DNA from: an uncultured Lachnospiraceae bacterium
Lineage (GTDB): Bacteria > Bacillota > Clostridia > Lachnospirales > Lachnospiraceae
Direction of reading: 5' to 3'
Length of the DNA: 64,000 nucleotides
NCBI GenBank assembly: GCA_910578645.1
Contig: CAJTQI010000002.1
Location: forward strand, 186,001-250,000
The translations under genes and the position numbers were made by a program. This document shows, one piece after another, positions 7,891 to 15,960 of this stretch (position 1 is its first letter; every line of letters begins with the position of its first letter). A model generated the notes under the pieces. That model ran no database searches, had not been told where the DNA came from, and saw only the letters and a list, made by a program, of their open reading frames with translations.

Positions 7891-9084
7891 ATGGAGGTAA
7901 GATTGAAGACAATAGCGGAAGAAATGAAGAGCCATCTAAACGAATGTATTATTCCTTTCTGGAAGAAGTTACGGGACGATGAATACGGCGGCTACTATGG
8001 TTACATGGATTATGATTTGCAGGTGGATAAAAAGGCGGTCAAGGGATGCATATTGAACAGCCGCATTACCTGGTTTTTTGCCAACGCCTACCTGACTTTG
8101 CAGGATGAACCTTTGTTGGAAGAGGCGAAGCACGGCTATGAATTTATGAAGAAATACTGTGTGGACAAAGATAAGGGCGGCGTGTACTGGTCGGTTTCCT
8201 ATGACGGTAAGCCGGAGGATACGACGAAACATACATACAACCAGGCGTTTTCCATCTATGCGCTGTCTTCCTACTATGATGCCTCGGGGGATGAAGATGC
8301 GCTTTTGACAGCCATGGAGCTTTTCCGCATTATTGAAGAGCGGTGCATGGATGCGGTTGGCTACAAAGAGGCTTTCGACAGGGAGTTTTGTGAAATCGAG
8401 AATGACAAACTTTCGGAGAACGGTGTGATTGCCGAGAAGACGATGAACACGCTGCTCCATGTATTCGAGGCGTACACGGAACTGTACCGCGTAAGCGGAG
8501 ACGGGGAAGTGAAGAAGCGGCTTCGGTGGATTCTTGATACCATAGCGAATAAGATTTACAATCCCGTCCTTCACAGACAGGAGGTGTTCTTTGACAAAGA
8601 GATGCACTCTATTCTGGACCTGCATTCCTACGGGCATGATATTGAGACGGCATGGCTCATACGCAGGGGAACGGATATCCTTGGCGAGAAAGCGTATGAG
8701 GATAAGATGCTTCCGATTGTACTTGACTTAACTGGTCAAGTATATAAGACGGCTTTTGACGGACATTCTTTTGCCAATGAATGCGAGAAGGGCGTGGTGG
8801 ACGAAACCAGAGTCTGGTGGGTACAGGCGGAGGCGGTGGTAGGCTTTCTAAATGCCTATCAGCTTGCGCCAAAACAGGCAGAGTACCTGGAGGCGGCCAG
8901 GGAAGAGTGGAATTATATTAAGGAACATTTGATTGACAGGCGGGAAGGTTCCGAGTGGTTCTGGGATGTGGACAAGAAAGGTGAGCCGGTGAGCCGCAAG
9001 CCCATCGTGGAACCGTGGAAATGTCCGTATCATAACGGCAGGATGTGTATGGAAGTAATCAAAAGGAACGAAAATTGGAAATAA
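7891..9084 (+). CDS. AGE-family 2-epimerase (mannobiose/cellobiose 2-epimerase)
   Basis: The 397-residue protein is an (alpha/alpha)6-barrel sugar epimerase of the N-acylglucosamine/cellobiose 2-epimerase family. Visible family features are DDEYGGYYG near the N-terminus, KHTYNQAF, the histidine segment LHSYGHDIETAWL, and WKCPYHNGRMCMEV at the end. Before GH130 enzymes it most likely turns beta-1,4-mannobiose into mannosyl-glucose, the substrate of mannosylglucose phosphorylase. The ATG at 7891 lies inside its own Shine-Dalgarno-like GGAGGT; an in-frame TTG at 7903, 5 bases after GGAGG, is an equally good or better start giving 393 residues. It is the first gene of a three-gene operon. Confidence 0.9.
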   Translation: MEVRLKTIAEEMKSHLNECIIPFWKKLRDDEYGGYYGYMDYDLQVDKKAVKGCILNSRITWFFANAYLTLQDEPLLEEAKHGYEFMKKYCVDKDKGGVYWSVSYDGKPEDTTKHTYNQAFSIYALSSYYDASGDEDALLTAMELFRIIEERCMDAVGYKEAFDREFCEIENDKLSENGVIAEKTMNTLLHVFEAYTELYRVSGDGEVKKRLRWILDTIANKIYNPVLHRQEVFFDKEMHSILDLHSYGHDIETAWLIRRGTDILGEKAYEDKMLPIVLDLTGQVYKTAFDGHSFANECEKGVVDETRVWWVQAEAVVGFLNAYQLAPKQAEYLEAAREEWNYIKEHLIDRREGSEWFWDVDKKGEPVSRKPIVEPWKCPYHNGRMCMEVIKRNENWK

Positions 9085-9112
9085 ATATTTAATGAAAATA
9101 TGGAGGGAAAAT

Positions 9113-10285
9113 ATGTTACATGCAAATTACTATGTGGAACTGGAAAAGTATAACAGGCTCATCGGCAGGAAAAATGTGAAATCCGGCATATATAACGGAA
9201 TTTACGACAGGTATGAGTATCCGGTGCTGACAAGGGAGCATATTCCGCTTGCCTGGAAGTATGATTTGAACCCGGAAACAAATCCATATTTTATGGAGCG
9301 GCTTGGCGTCAATGCGGTAATGAATTCGGGAGCCATTGAGCTTAACGGAAAGTTTTATCTGATTGCACGTATCGAGGGCAACGACCGTAAGTCCTTCTTC
9401 GGTGTGGCGGAGAGTGACAACGGCATCGACGGTTTCAAGTTTTGGGATTATCCGATTCTTCTGCCGGATACCTGCCCGGAGGAGACGAATGTATACGATA
9501 TGCGTCTGACAAAACATGAAGACGGCTATATCTACGGTGTTTTCTGTTCCGAGAGCAAGGATAAGACGGTGAATGACTTATCCGCGGCAGTTGCGGCGGC
9601 GGGCATCGTGCGGACGAAGGATTTAAAGAACTGGGAGCGGCTGGATAACCTGAAGACACTGCGCTCCCCGCAGCAGAGGAACGTGGTGCTTCACCCGGAA
9701 TTTGTGGACGGCAAGTATGCGTTCTATACAAGGCCCATGGATGACTTTATCGAGACCGGCTCCGGCGGCGGCATCGGTTTCGGGCTGTGCGACGACATCA
9801 CCCATGCGGTGATTGACGAGGAGAAGATGACTTCCCTGCGCAAGTACCATACCATTACCGAGTCGAAAAACGGCGCAGGTGCGGTTCCTATCAAGACAGA
9901 GAAGGGCTGGCTCCATATTGCCCACGGCGTCAGGAATACGGCTGCAGGCCTGCGGTATGTGATTTATGCTTTTGCGACAGATTTGAAGGAGCCTTCTAAG
10001 GTGATTGCGGAGCCTTCCGGTATGCTCATTGGCCCCCGGGAAGGAGAACGGGTAGGCGACGTGTCTAACGTGGTGTTCACCAACGGGGCGATTGCCAGGG
10101 ATAACGGGGAAGTGTATATCTATTATGCTTCCAGCGACACGAGGATGCATGTTGCCACAACCACCATCGACAAGCTGACGGACTATGTGTTCAATACACC
10201 TTCCGACCCCCTTCGCTCCGTGGAGTGTGTGGCGCAGAGATGTGATTTAATCAAGAAAAACCTGGAATTTTTGGCAAGACAGTAA
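9113..10285 (+). CDS. GH130 subfamily 1 phosphorylase, likely 4-O-beta-D-mannosyl-D-glucose phosphorylase
   Basis: This 390-residue five-bladed propeller enzyme cleaves mannosyl-glucose with phosphate to mannose-1-phosphate and glucose. The opening YYVELEKYNRLIGRKN, NPYFMERLGVNAVMNSGAIE and VEGNDRKSFF-like (IEGNDRKSFFGVAESDNGI) segments are typical of GH130_1. The acid Asp is in TNVYDMRL, about residue 129. The ATG at 9113 is chosen because GGAGGG sits 5 bases upstream; an in-frame ATG at 9092 lacks a ribosome site. The epimerase upstream provides its substrate. Mannose-1-phosphate then enters glycolysis through a mannomutase not seen here. Confidence 0.9.
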   Translation: MLHANYYVELEKYNRLIGRKNVKSGIYNGIYDRYEYPVLTREHIPLAWKYDLNPETNPYFMERLGVNAVMNSGAIELNGKFYLIARIEGNDRKSFFGVAESDNGIDGFKFWDYPILLPDTCPEETNVYDMRLTKHEDGYIYGVFCSESKDKTVNDLSAAVAAAGIVRTKDLKNWERLDNLKTLRSPQQRNVVLHPEFVDGKYAFYTRPMDDFIETGSGGGIGFGLCDDITHAVIDEEKMTSLRKYHTITESKNGAGAVPIKTEKGWLHIAHGVRNTAAGLRYVIYAFATDLKEPSKVIAEPSGMLIGPREGERVGDVSNVVFTNGAIARDNGEVYIYYASSDTRMHVATTTIDKLTDYVFNTPSDPLRSVECVAQRCDLIKKNLEFLARQ

Positions 10286-10330
10286 TTGGGATAAAAGCAG
10301 CGCAAGAGGAGCGCAGAAACGGAGTAAAAA

Positions 10331-11353
10331 ATGGAAAAAGTAAAAATGATTAGCCCAGCGGTAAAGAACGTGCCGTGGCAGGAGAAACCGGAAGGGCTAA
10401 AAGGCGCGCCAATCTGGAGATACAGCGAGAACCCTATTATCGGCAGGAATCCGGTAGAAGGGGTTGCAAGGATATTTAACAGTGCCGTTATGCCATATAA
10501 AGATGCGTTTATCGGTGTGTTCAGGGGTGAACAGACCAATGGTATACCGTATATTTATTTAGGACACAGCAAAGATGCAATCCACTGGGAGTTTGAACCG
10601 GAGAAGATTCCCTTTAAGGATGAGGAGGGCAATGACTTCATGCCCGTGTATGCTTACGACCCGCGGCTTGTCAAGGTGGAGGATACCTACTATATTATGT
10701 GGTGCCAGGATTTTTACGGCGCCTCCATCGGTATGGCAAAAACCACGGATTTTAAGTCTTTTACAAGGATTGAGAATCCCTTTATTCCTTTTAACAGGAA
10801 CGCGGTATTATTCCCCCGGAAGATTAACGGAAAATTTGTGCTCTTGAGCCGTCCTTCGGATTCGGGACATACGCCTTTCGGCGATATTTTCTTAAGCGAG
10901 AGCCCGGATATGGTATACTGGGGTAAGCACAGGCATGTTATGGGAAAAAGTTCAGAGTGGTGGGAGTCCGTTAAAGTTGGCGGCGGCGCAGCTCCCATAG
11001 AGACGAGCGAAGGATGGCTGTTGTTCTACCATGGCGTAAGCGGTACATGCAACGGGTTCGTGTACTCCATCGGCGGGGCGATTCTGGATATAGACAATCC
11101 GTCCAAGGTGCTGTACAGATGCGAGAATTTCCTTCTGACGCCGGAAGAGTGGTACGAGGAGCGCGGGTTTGTGCCGAATGTGTGTTTTCCATGCGCCACT
11201 ATCCATGATTCGGAGAGTGGAAAGATTGCGCTCTATTATGGATGTGCGGACAGTTATGTCGGTCTGGCGTTCACACAGCTTGATGAAATCGTGGATTATA
11301 TCAAGAGCCACAGCCGCGTGACTGAGGCGGATACGGAGCTTGGGGTAAGATAG
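10331..11353 (+). CDS. GH130 subfamily 2 phosphorylase, likely beta-1,4-mannooligosaccharide phosphorylase
   Basis: This 340-residue enzyme is the second GH130 member of the operon. Family features include GVARIFNSAVMPYKDAFIGVFRGE near residue 40, the acid Asp in VYAYDPRLVK at about residue 110, and PFGDIFLSESPDM. GH130_2 enzymes usually shorten beta-1,4-mannooligosaccharides by one mannose as mannose-1-phosphate. That complements the epimerase and mannosylglucose phosphorylase. The ATG follows GGAG by 8 bases. The subfamily is inferred from length and motifs; mannosyl-N-acetylglucosamine activity cannot be excluded by eye. Confidence 0.87.
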   Translation: MEKVKMISPAVKNVPWQEKPEGLKGAPIWRYSENPIIGRNPVEGVARIFNSAVMPYKDAFIGVFRGEQTNGIPYIYLGHSKDAIHWEFEPEKIPFKDEEGNDFMPVYAYDPRLVKVEDTYYIMWCQDFYGASIGMAKTTDFKSFTRIENPFIPFNRNAVLFPRKINGKFVLLSRPSDSGHTPFGDIFLSESPDMVYWGKHRHVMGKSSEWWESVKVGGGAAPIETSEGWLLFYHGVSGTCNGFVYSIGGAILDIDNPSKVLYRCENFLLTPEEWYEERGFVPNVCFPCATIHDSESGKIALYYGCADSYVGLAFTQLDEIVDYIKSHSRVTEADTELGVR

Positions 11354-11387
11354 GAGATTTGTGGGACGTCCGGAACATGAAATCTAC

Positions 11388-11416
11388 TTGTCCTGTCGAA
11401 CGAAAAATGGTACAAT
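11388..11416 (+). promoter_or_regulatory. Promoter of the DUF6465 gene
   Basis: TTGTCC at 11388-11393 and TACAAT at 11411-11416 are separated by exactly 17 bases, about 95 bases before the start codon at 11511. Confidence 0.6.
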
Positions 11417-11510
11417 AACAACAATAGGATGTATATGTTGCGTCCTATGTAAATTGGTTGCAAGGTACTATACGACAAGCTGTCGGGCAGACAGGAAGAG
11501 GGAGAGTTCA

Positions 11511-11828
11511 ATGGAAAAGATGGAAATGAAAACAAAGAACGAAGTTATGCTCGAAAAAGAGGCATCGGCGGGAGAACAGGAGAGCGGAAAGAAAGCGGAG
11601 CCTGAAAAAGAGATGCGAAAGAAAGAGATTGCGTCCGAAGTAATCTTACAGTACCGGGAGTACGAGGCGAATCTTGCGGAGGTGACTGAGAGAGTCAAGT
11701 CCCATTATATTGCGAAAGGCAACACGGAAGAATCCATCGAGAGCATACAGATTTATATTAAGCCGGAAGACTTCACCGCCTACTATGTAATCAACGACGG
11801 TATTGTAGGTAAGGTGAGCTTGTTCTAA
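11511..11828 (+). CDS. DUF6465 family protein
   Basis: This 105-residue acidic/basic protein has a low-complexity Lys/Glu-rich N-terminal half (residues 1-50). A compact C-terminal domain ends in QIYIKPEDFTAYYVINDGIVGKVSLF-like sequence, which I recognise as the DUF6465 family of Lachnospiraceae and relatives. Its function is unknown. The start at 11511 follows GAGGGAGAG; the longer frame from 11361 would read through the promoter. It is a single-gene unit with its own promoter and terminator. Confidence 0.75.
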   Translation: MEKMEMKTKNEVMLEKEASAGEQESGKKAEPEKEMRKKEIASEVILQYREYEANLAEVTERVKSHYIAKGNTEESIESIQIYIKPEDFTAYYVINDGIVGKVSLF

Positions 11829-11836
11829 GACATGTA

Positions 11837-11868
11837 AGAAACCAGGTTAAGCGCCTGGTTTCTTTTTT
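11837..11868 (+). terminator. Intrinsic terminator after DUF6465
   Basis: AGAAACCAGG at 11837-11846 and CCTGGTTTCT at 11854-11863 form a perfect 10-bp stem with a 7-base loop, followed by a T run. Confidence 0.9.
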
Positions 11869-11872
11869 GTGG

Positions 11873-11943
11873 TATAGGAAATTCCTCCGCTTATCCGAGT
11901 TTGCCGGAGGCAAATCTCGCAAACGAGCGAAGCTTGTTTTTTT
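11873..11943. repeat. 70-bp dispersed terminator-like repeat, copy R1
   Basis: TATAGGAAATTCCTCCGC starts the element. TTTGCC/GGCAAA forms one hairpin, and AAACGAGC-GAA-GCTTGTTT a second one followed by T. Near-identical copies lie at 22384-22453 and 49876-49946 on the same strand. R1 differs at one base in the last stem (GCTTG for GCTCG). Confidence 0.8.
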
Positions 11944-11983
11944 GAGGCAAAATCCCTGCAGAGGTAAGGCGTTATCTGTCTGG

Positions 11984-12880
11984 CTAATTTTTCTTGTGAT
12001 TTAGCAGTACGATGGCAAACAAGATGCACAGCATTCCTAAAACAGACATAAGTGTCATATATTCATGGAACATGGCTATACCGATAAATGTGGCGACCAT
12101 CGGTTCAACGGTGGCTAAGATGGCGGCACGGCTGGCTTCCACCAGTTCTAACCCTAACGTGTAAAGTAAGAAGGGAATGACTGCTGTGACTAATCCGGTC
12201 AATATAATAAAGAAAAACAAATACGGTTTGCCCTCGCAAGCCGTTATTTTATGGCATAAATCGGGCAAATTACATACAAAGAAGGAGCCTATGGCCGCGG
12301 TTATGAAAGTATAGGCGGTGACCGTATAAGTCGAGTACCTGCGGAGCGCGATGGCGCCCAGGATGCTGTACAATCCGTAGCCAAGCCCGGAACCGAGCCC
12401 GATGAGAATGCCTGTTATGGTCACGGAAGTTTCGCCTGTGCCGATACCCGAGACGAGAATACAGCCCAGGAAAGAGATGGCCAGGGCAAACAACTTGGTT
12501 CGGGTCATTTTTTCATGAAAGAGCAGGATGGACAGAAGCATGACCCAGATGGGGGAGGTATAGAGCAGGATTGCCGCAACGGACAAAGTCATCATGCTAA
12601 TTGCCGTGAAATAACAAGTACTGAAAAATAAGATGCTGCCCAACCCAAGCCCCAGGAAAAGAGGAATGTCTTTTGGGGTAATCAGGAAGCCTTTTTTGTT
12701 TTTAAAAAATAATATCAGTGCAAAAGACAGGGCGGCCACGGTAAGGCGGATGGTTACAATCTGAATGGATGTGAATCCGGCAAGGGCGGTCAGCCCACGG
12801 ACGAAGATGCCCATGCTGCCCCAGAAAATGCCTGCTGTTAGGATAAGAAGCGTTCCGTTTGTTTTCGGTTTTTTAGCCAT
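11984..12880 (-). CDS. EamA/DMT-family transporter
   Basis: The 298-residue integral membrane protein has ten predicted helices arranged as two EamA repeats. The first begins GTLLILTAGIFWGSMGIFVRGL and the second is marked by GLGSGLGYGLYSILGA. Members of the drug/metabolite transporter superfamily usually export amino acids, nucleotides or other metabolites; the substrate is not predictable here. The C-terminal end (LLNHKKN) is normal, so the gene is complete. It converges on the DUF6465 gene, with the R1 repeat between them. A MITE-like element lies just upstream of its start, at 12942-13246. Confidence 0.88.
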   Translation of the reverse strand: MAKKPKTNGTLLILTAGIFWGSMGIFVRGLTALAGFTSIQIVTIRLTVAALSFALILFFKNKKGFLITPKDIPLFLGLGLGSILFFSTCYFTAISMMTLSVAAILLYTSPIWVMLLSILLFHEKMTRTKLFALAISFLGCILVSGIGTGETSVTITGILIGLGSGLGYGLYSILGAIALRRYSTYTVTAYTFITAAIGSFFVCNLPDLCHKITACEGKPYLFFFIILTGLVTAVIPFLLYTLGLELVEASRAAILATVEPMVATFIGIAMFHEYMTLMSVLGMLCILFAIVLLNHKKN

Positions 12881-12941
12881 GATGTAAAGCCTTCTTTCTT
12901 TTTTTGGAGAAAATCCGCAGAGCGTTCCGTTTTATCAATAA

Positions 12942-13246
12942 GATTAGGGTGTCAAAAGGTGTTATCGCAAAATATTACTGGCAGATTGCATAAAATGTTC
13001 ACGAAGTTGTCCTTCGCAGGAATATGAGATTTTCTTAATATTCCGTTAAGTCTCCAGTAATTTCGGGGCATGGACGCCCCGAAAAGCCCGATGTTCGCCC
13101 GGATGGCAAATAGAGGGCGGTTATGTCCGTTTTCGTAAATTTCCCGGAATATTTTAGAAAATCCATATGACGCAGACAGACACGAGGGAACATTTTATGC
13201 AATCTGCCTCTGCAATTTATAAAATGCACCTTTTGACACCCTAATC
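12942..13246 (-). mobile_element. MITE-like element, copy A, with 7-bp target duplication
   Basis: This 305-bp element is bounded by perfect terminal inverted repeats, GATTAGGGTGTCAAAAGGTG at the left and its complement at the right. Further in, a GGCAGATTGCATAAAATGTT segment also occurs at both ends in inverted orientation. TCAATAA flanks both sides (12935-12941 and 13247-13253), a direct repeat expected from insertion. Inside are strong hairpins such as TTCGGGGC/GCCCCGAA. A 71-codon frame on the minus strand has a counterpart in copy B but no ribosome site. There is no transposase, so movement would need one supplied elsewhere. Confidence 0.8.
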
Positions 13247-13350
13247 TCAATAAGAATAATGAGTCGGAAAATGTCTGCCTGGCGTACCGTTACATATTAT
13301 AGCACCCGAAAGGATAAGTGAAAAGAAACTTATATTTATGAAAATATAGG

Positions 13351-13379
13351 TTGACAAATAATATTATATATCATATAGT
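13351..13379 (+). promoter_or_regulatory. Promoter of the padR operon
   Basis: TTGACA at 13351-13356 and TATAGT at 13374-13379 are spaced by exactly 17 bases. The surrounding region is almost purely A/T with overlapping dyads. Confidence 0.75.
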
Positions 13380-13389
13380 ATTAACAGAA

Positions 13390-13416
13390 ACAATATTATA
13401 CGAGATATAATATTGT
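13390..13416. promoter_or_regulatory. Probable PadR operator
   Basis: ACAATATTATA at 13390-13400 and TATAATATTGT at 13406-13416 form a perfect 11-bp inverted repeat with a 5-base spacer just after the -10. Related imperfect dyads (AATATTATATA at 13360, TTAATAT...ATATTAA near 13424-13449) flank it. Autoregulation by the PadR protein encoded downstream is the simplest reading. Confidence 0.65.
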
Positions 13417-13574
13417 AGAAGTAATTAATATTATAGTCTCTGATATATTAATCATCCCATAATATTATTGGTTTTACCATGGCGTAGGTTCTTTAGCGGC
13501 CTGGGTGGGATGCAATCAAACAGGAATGGATGATTCTTATGATGTATGTAAAAAGCAGGAAAGGAGTCTATCGC

Positions 13575-13901
13575 ATGGTTTTTAACACAGGTGCGGCATT
13601 ATTGGATGCAATCGTACTGGCTGTGGTGTCCAGCGAGACGGAGGGGACATATGGCTATAAGATTACGCAGGAAGTGCGGATGGTCATTGAAATCTCAGAG
13701 TCTACACTGTACCCGGTTCTCAGAAGACTGCAGAAGGATGAATGCCTGGAAGTCTACGATATGGAATGTGCGGGCAGGAACAGGCGCTATTATAAGGTGA
13801 CTGAGAAAGGGAGGGCGCAGCTCAATCTGTACATCAGTGAGTGGTATCGGTATTCTGCCAAGTTAAACAGTATCTTTGAGGGAGGATTGAAGCATGAATA
13901 G
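13575..13901 (+). CDS. PadR-family transcriptional regulator
   Basis: This 108-residue winged-helix protein has the PadR signature: TYGYKITQEV in the first helices, SESTLYPVLRRLQKDECLEVY in the recognition helix and wing, and GRNRRYYKVTEKGRAQL. PadR proteins bind A/T-rich palindromes and respond to small molecules or membrane stress. The ATG at 13575 follows AAAGGAG; an earlier in-frame ATG at 13530 has no ribosome site. It overlaps the next gene by 8 bases and heads a four-gene operon of envelope proteins. A palindrome matching its likely operator stands in its own promoter. Confidence 0.9.
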   Translation: MVFNTGAALLDAIVLAVVSSETEGTYGYKITQEVRMVIEISESTLYPVLRRLQKDECLEVYDMECAGRNRRYYKVTEKGRAQLNLYISEWYRYSAKLNSIFEGGLKHE

Positions 13902-14889
13902 AGCGGAATTTATGGGGCGTCTGACAGAGCTTCTAAGGGATGTATCACCGACGGAGAGGGAGGAGGCTATCCAATATTATAACGATTATTTCGATGATGC
14001 CGGTATAGAGAATGAAAGCGGCGTTATCGCATCGCTCGGTTCACCCGAGGAATTGGCAAGGACAATAAAAGCCGGCCTGAATGACGGCGGAAACAGTGGT
14101 GAATTTACGGAGTCCGGTTTCAGCGGCTATACGCAGGCACACAAGGACGAAGTAATAAGGGTTGGGGACGCAGCTACATCGGCGACAGACGGCGGCCGCA
14201 GGCAGTCTTACGGCGGAGGATGGACGGCAGGAGCCGGTCAGGCCGGCGCCATGGGACAGGAGAGCCGGGCAGGGGGAGACGGTCAAAGAGAGCGCTCCGG
14301 CGGAACATACCAGGCGGGCAGCACGGGAGGAAACGGTGCGAAGTCAGGCAACGCTTACTATGAGGGCGGCTATTACAGGCGGACGGGCGGTGACGGTGTC
14401 TATGGCGGCAGAGAAGATACGAGAAAATATAACAATCCCTATGGGGAGGAAACGGCAGGCACTGCATCCGGGGCAAGTACGTCTTATCAAGAGCAAAGAC
14501 AAAAGCAGGGAATGTCGGGAGGCACGATTGCCGTGATAGTGATTCTGGCAGTGCTTACCAGTCCGGTGTGGATTGGTCTGTTAGGTGGTCTTGTAGGCTT
14601 GGCAGCGGGGATTTTAGCGGCAGTGTTTGGTATTTTTCTTGCCTTTCTAATTATAGGTGTGGTGTTTGTAGTAGTTTCGGTAGTGATTTTAGTGGCAGGG
14701 ATTTCCGTGATTTTTTCTGCGCCGCTTGGGGGACTGTGCATGATTGGGATTGCACTTGTCATGTTTGCGGTTGGGCTTGTGTTTGTATGGCTGATGGTGT
14801 TAATGGCGGGCATGGCAATTCCTGCTATGGTGAGGGGCGTGGTTTCCCTGTTCCGGAAGATATTTTATAGAGGAGGTGCAAGGGTATGA
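13894..14889 (+). CDS. DUF1700 (HAAS) domain membrane protein
   Basis: The 331-residue protein has an N-terminal cytoplasmic DUF1700/HAAS helical domain (residues 1-65, MNRAEFMGRLTELLRDVSPTE and ASLGSPEELA). A Gly/Ser/Arg/Tyr-rich flexible linker covers about 66-205. Four hydrophobic helices fill the C-terminal 125 residues. HAAS domains are often found just after a PadR regulator and are thought to take part in membrane-linked regulation. The gene overlaps padR by 8 bases and the next gene by 4 (ATGA), so translation is probably coupled. The linker is unusually long and glycine-rich for the family. Molecular function is unknown. Confidence 0.8.
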   Translation: MNRAEFMGRLTELLRDVSPTEREEAIQYYNDYFDDAGIENESGVIASLGSPEELARTIKAGLNDGGNSGEFTESGFSGYTQAHKDEVIRVGDAATSATDGGRRQSYGGGWTAGAGQAGAMGQESRAGGDGQRERSGGTYQAGSTGGNGAKSGNAYYEGGYYRRTGGDGVYGGREDTRKYNNPYGEETAGTASGASTSYQEQRQKQGMSGGTIAVIVILAVLTSPVWIGLLGGLVGLAAGILAAVFGIFLAFLIIGVVFVVVSVVILVAGISVIFSAPLGGLCMIGIALVMFAVGLVFVWLMVLMAGMAIPAMVRGVVSLFRKIFYRGGARV

Positions 14890-15935
14890 GTACAGGTATG
14901 AAGAGATTTACAAAAGGATGTCTTCTTACGGCGCTTGCCGCATTTATACTGGGCGCTGCCATATGCAGCGTAGGCGGGCTGTTAGGAGGATTCAGACAGT
15001 TGGAAGGTTTGAATATCAAAGGTATTACCGGGATTCCATTCCGTTATCATGACGGTACTGACGGCATCCGTTATGGTTTTGGGTGGGATGATGATTGGGA
15101 TGACGATGTGGAATGGGCGAAGTATAAAGACTGGAACCGGTTTGACGGTACAGGCGGCGGCACGCAGTTAAACCTTACGGCGGATACGCTGCGCAATCTG
15201 TACATTCAGGCGGGAGCGTGTGAACTGTTTGTCAAAGAATCCCAGAATGACCACGTGTGGCTTGAGATAAACGGTGCGGATGACAATTTCCGTTACCATG
15301 AGGAAGATGGTGATACGTTGCGGATAGTGCGCAGGCCGGATTGGGTTTTCTGGAATTGGACCAGGAATCAAGTGGACGCGGTGACCGAGGTGTATCTCTA
15401 CCTGCCCAAAGATGTTTATCTGAATTATCTGGAGGTTTATTTTGGGGCAGGTAGTATGAAATCTATCGAACTGAATGCAAGAGAGGCGGAAGTGGAAGTA
15501 GGCGCGGGAGTCTGTGCATTCGATGGCCTGACGGTGACTGACTGTATGGAGATAAGTGCAGGTGCAGGACAGATAAACATAGGAAAAATGGACGTCAATG
15601 AAGTAGATATCGAGGCCGGCGTGGGTCAGGTTTATATTGAAAATGCACGGGTCGGCGATAGCGCGGATGTTATGGTAGGTGTAGGAGAAATAAAGTTTTA
15701 CGGCATCGTTCATGGCAATCTGGATGTGGAATGTGATTTGGGTAATGTCACTATGAGGATGGAGGACAGGGAAGAAGACCATAATTATGAGATAGAATGT
15801 TCCATGGGTAATGTGAGAGTCGGAAATATTACCTATACGTCCCTTGGGGAGACAAAAGACATTTATAATGGAAGCAACAGTACATTTGACATAGAGTGTT
15901 CCCTGGGCAATGTGAATATTTCTTTTGCACAGTAA
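14886..15935 (+). CDS. DUF4097-type beta-helix surface protein
   Basis: The 349-residue protein has one N-terminal signal/anchor helix (residues 12-36, GCLLTALAAFILGAAICSVGGLLGG). An acidic stretch with DDDWDDDVEWA follows, then a C-terminal DUF4097 region made of short beta repeats. Repeats such as VEVGAGVCAF, EISAGAGQINIG, IEAGVGQVYIE, VMVGVGEIKFYG and VECDLGNVTM come about every 20-22 residues, as in a right-handed beta-helix. Such proteins are regularly co-transcribed with PadR and HAAS genes and probably sit outside the membrane. The start overlaps the upstream stop as ATGA. Confidence 0.8.
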   Translation: MSTGMKRFTKGCLLTALAAFILGAAICSVGGLLGGFRQLEGLNIKGITGIPFRYHDGTDGIRYGFGWDDDWDDDVEWAKYKDWNRFDGTGGGTQLNLTADTLRNLYIQAGACELFVKESQNDHVWLEINGADDNFRYHEEDGDTLRIVRRPDWVFWNWTRNQVDAVTEVYLYLPKDVYLNYLEVYFGAGSMKSIELNAREAEVEVGAGVCAFDGLTVTDCMEISAGAGQINIGKMDVNEVDIEAGVGQVYIENARVGDSADVMVGVGEIKFYGIVHGNLDVECDLGNVTMRMEDREEDHNYEIECSMGNVRVGNITYTSLGETKDIYNGSNSTFDIECSLGNVNISFAQ

Positions 15936-15960
15936 ATTAAGAGGAGGGGAATGGAGGAAA

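Noticed and set aside
13035..13250. 71-codon minus-strand frame in MITE-like copy A (and the frames at 22093 and 22137 in copy B)
   Set aside because: The frames extend into or across the terminal inverted repeats, have no good ribosome site and have overlapping alternatives in other frames; the sequence similarity is explained by the repeat itself.
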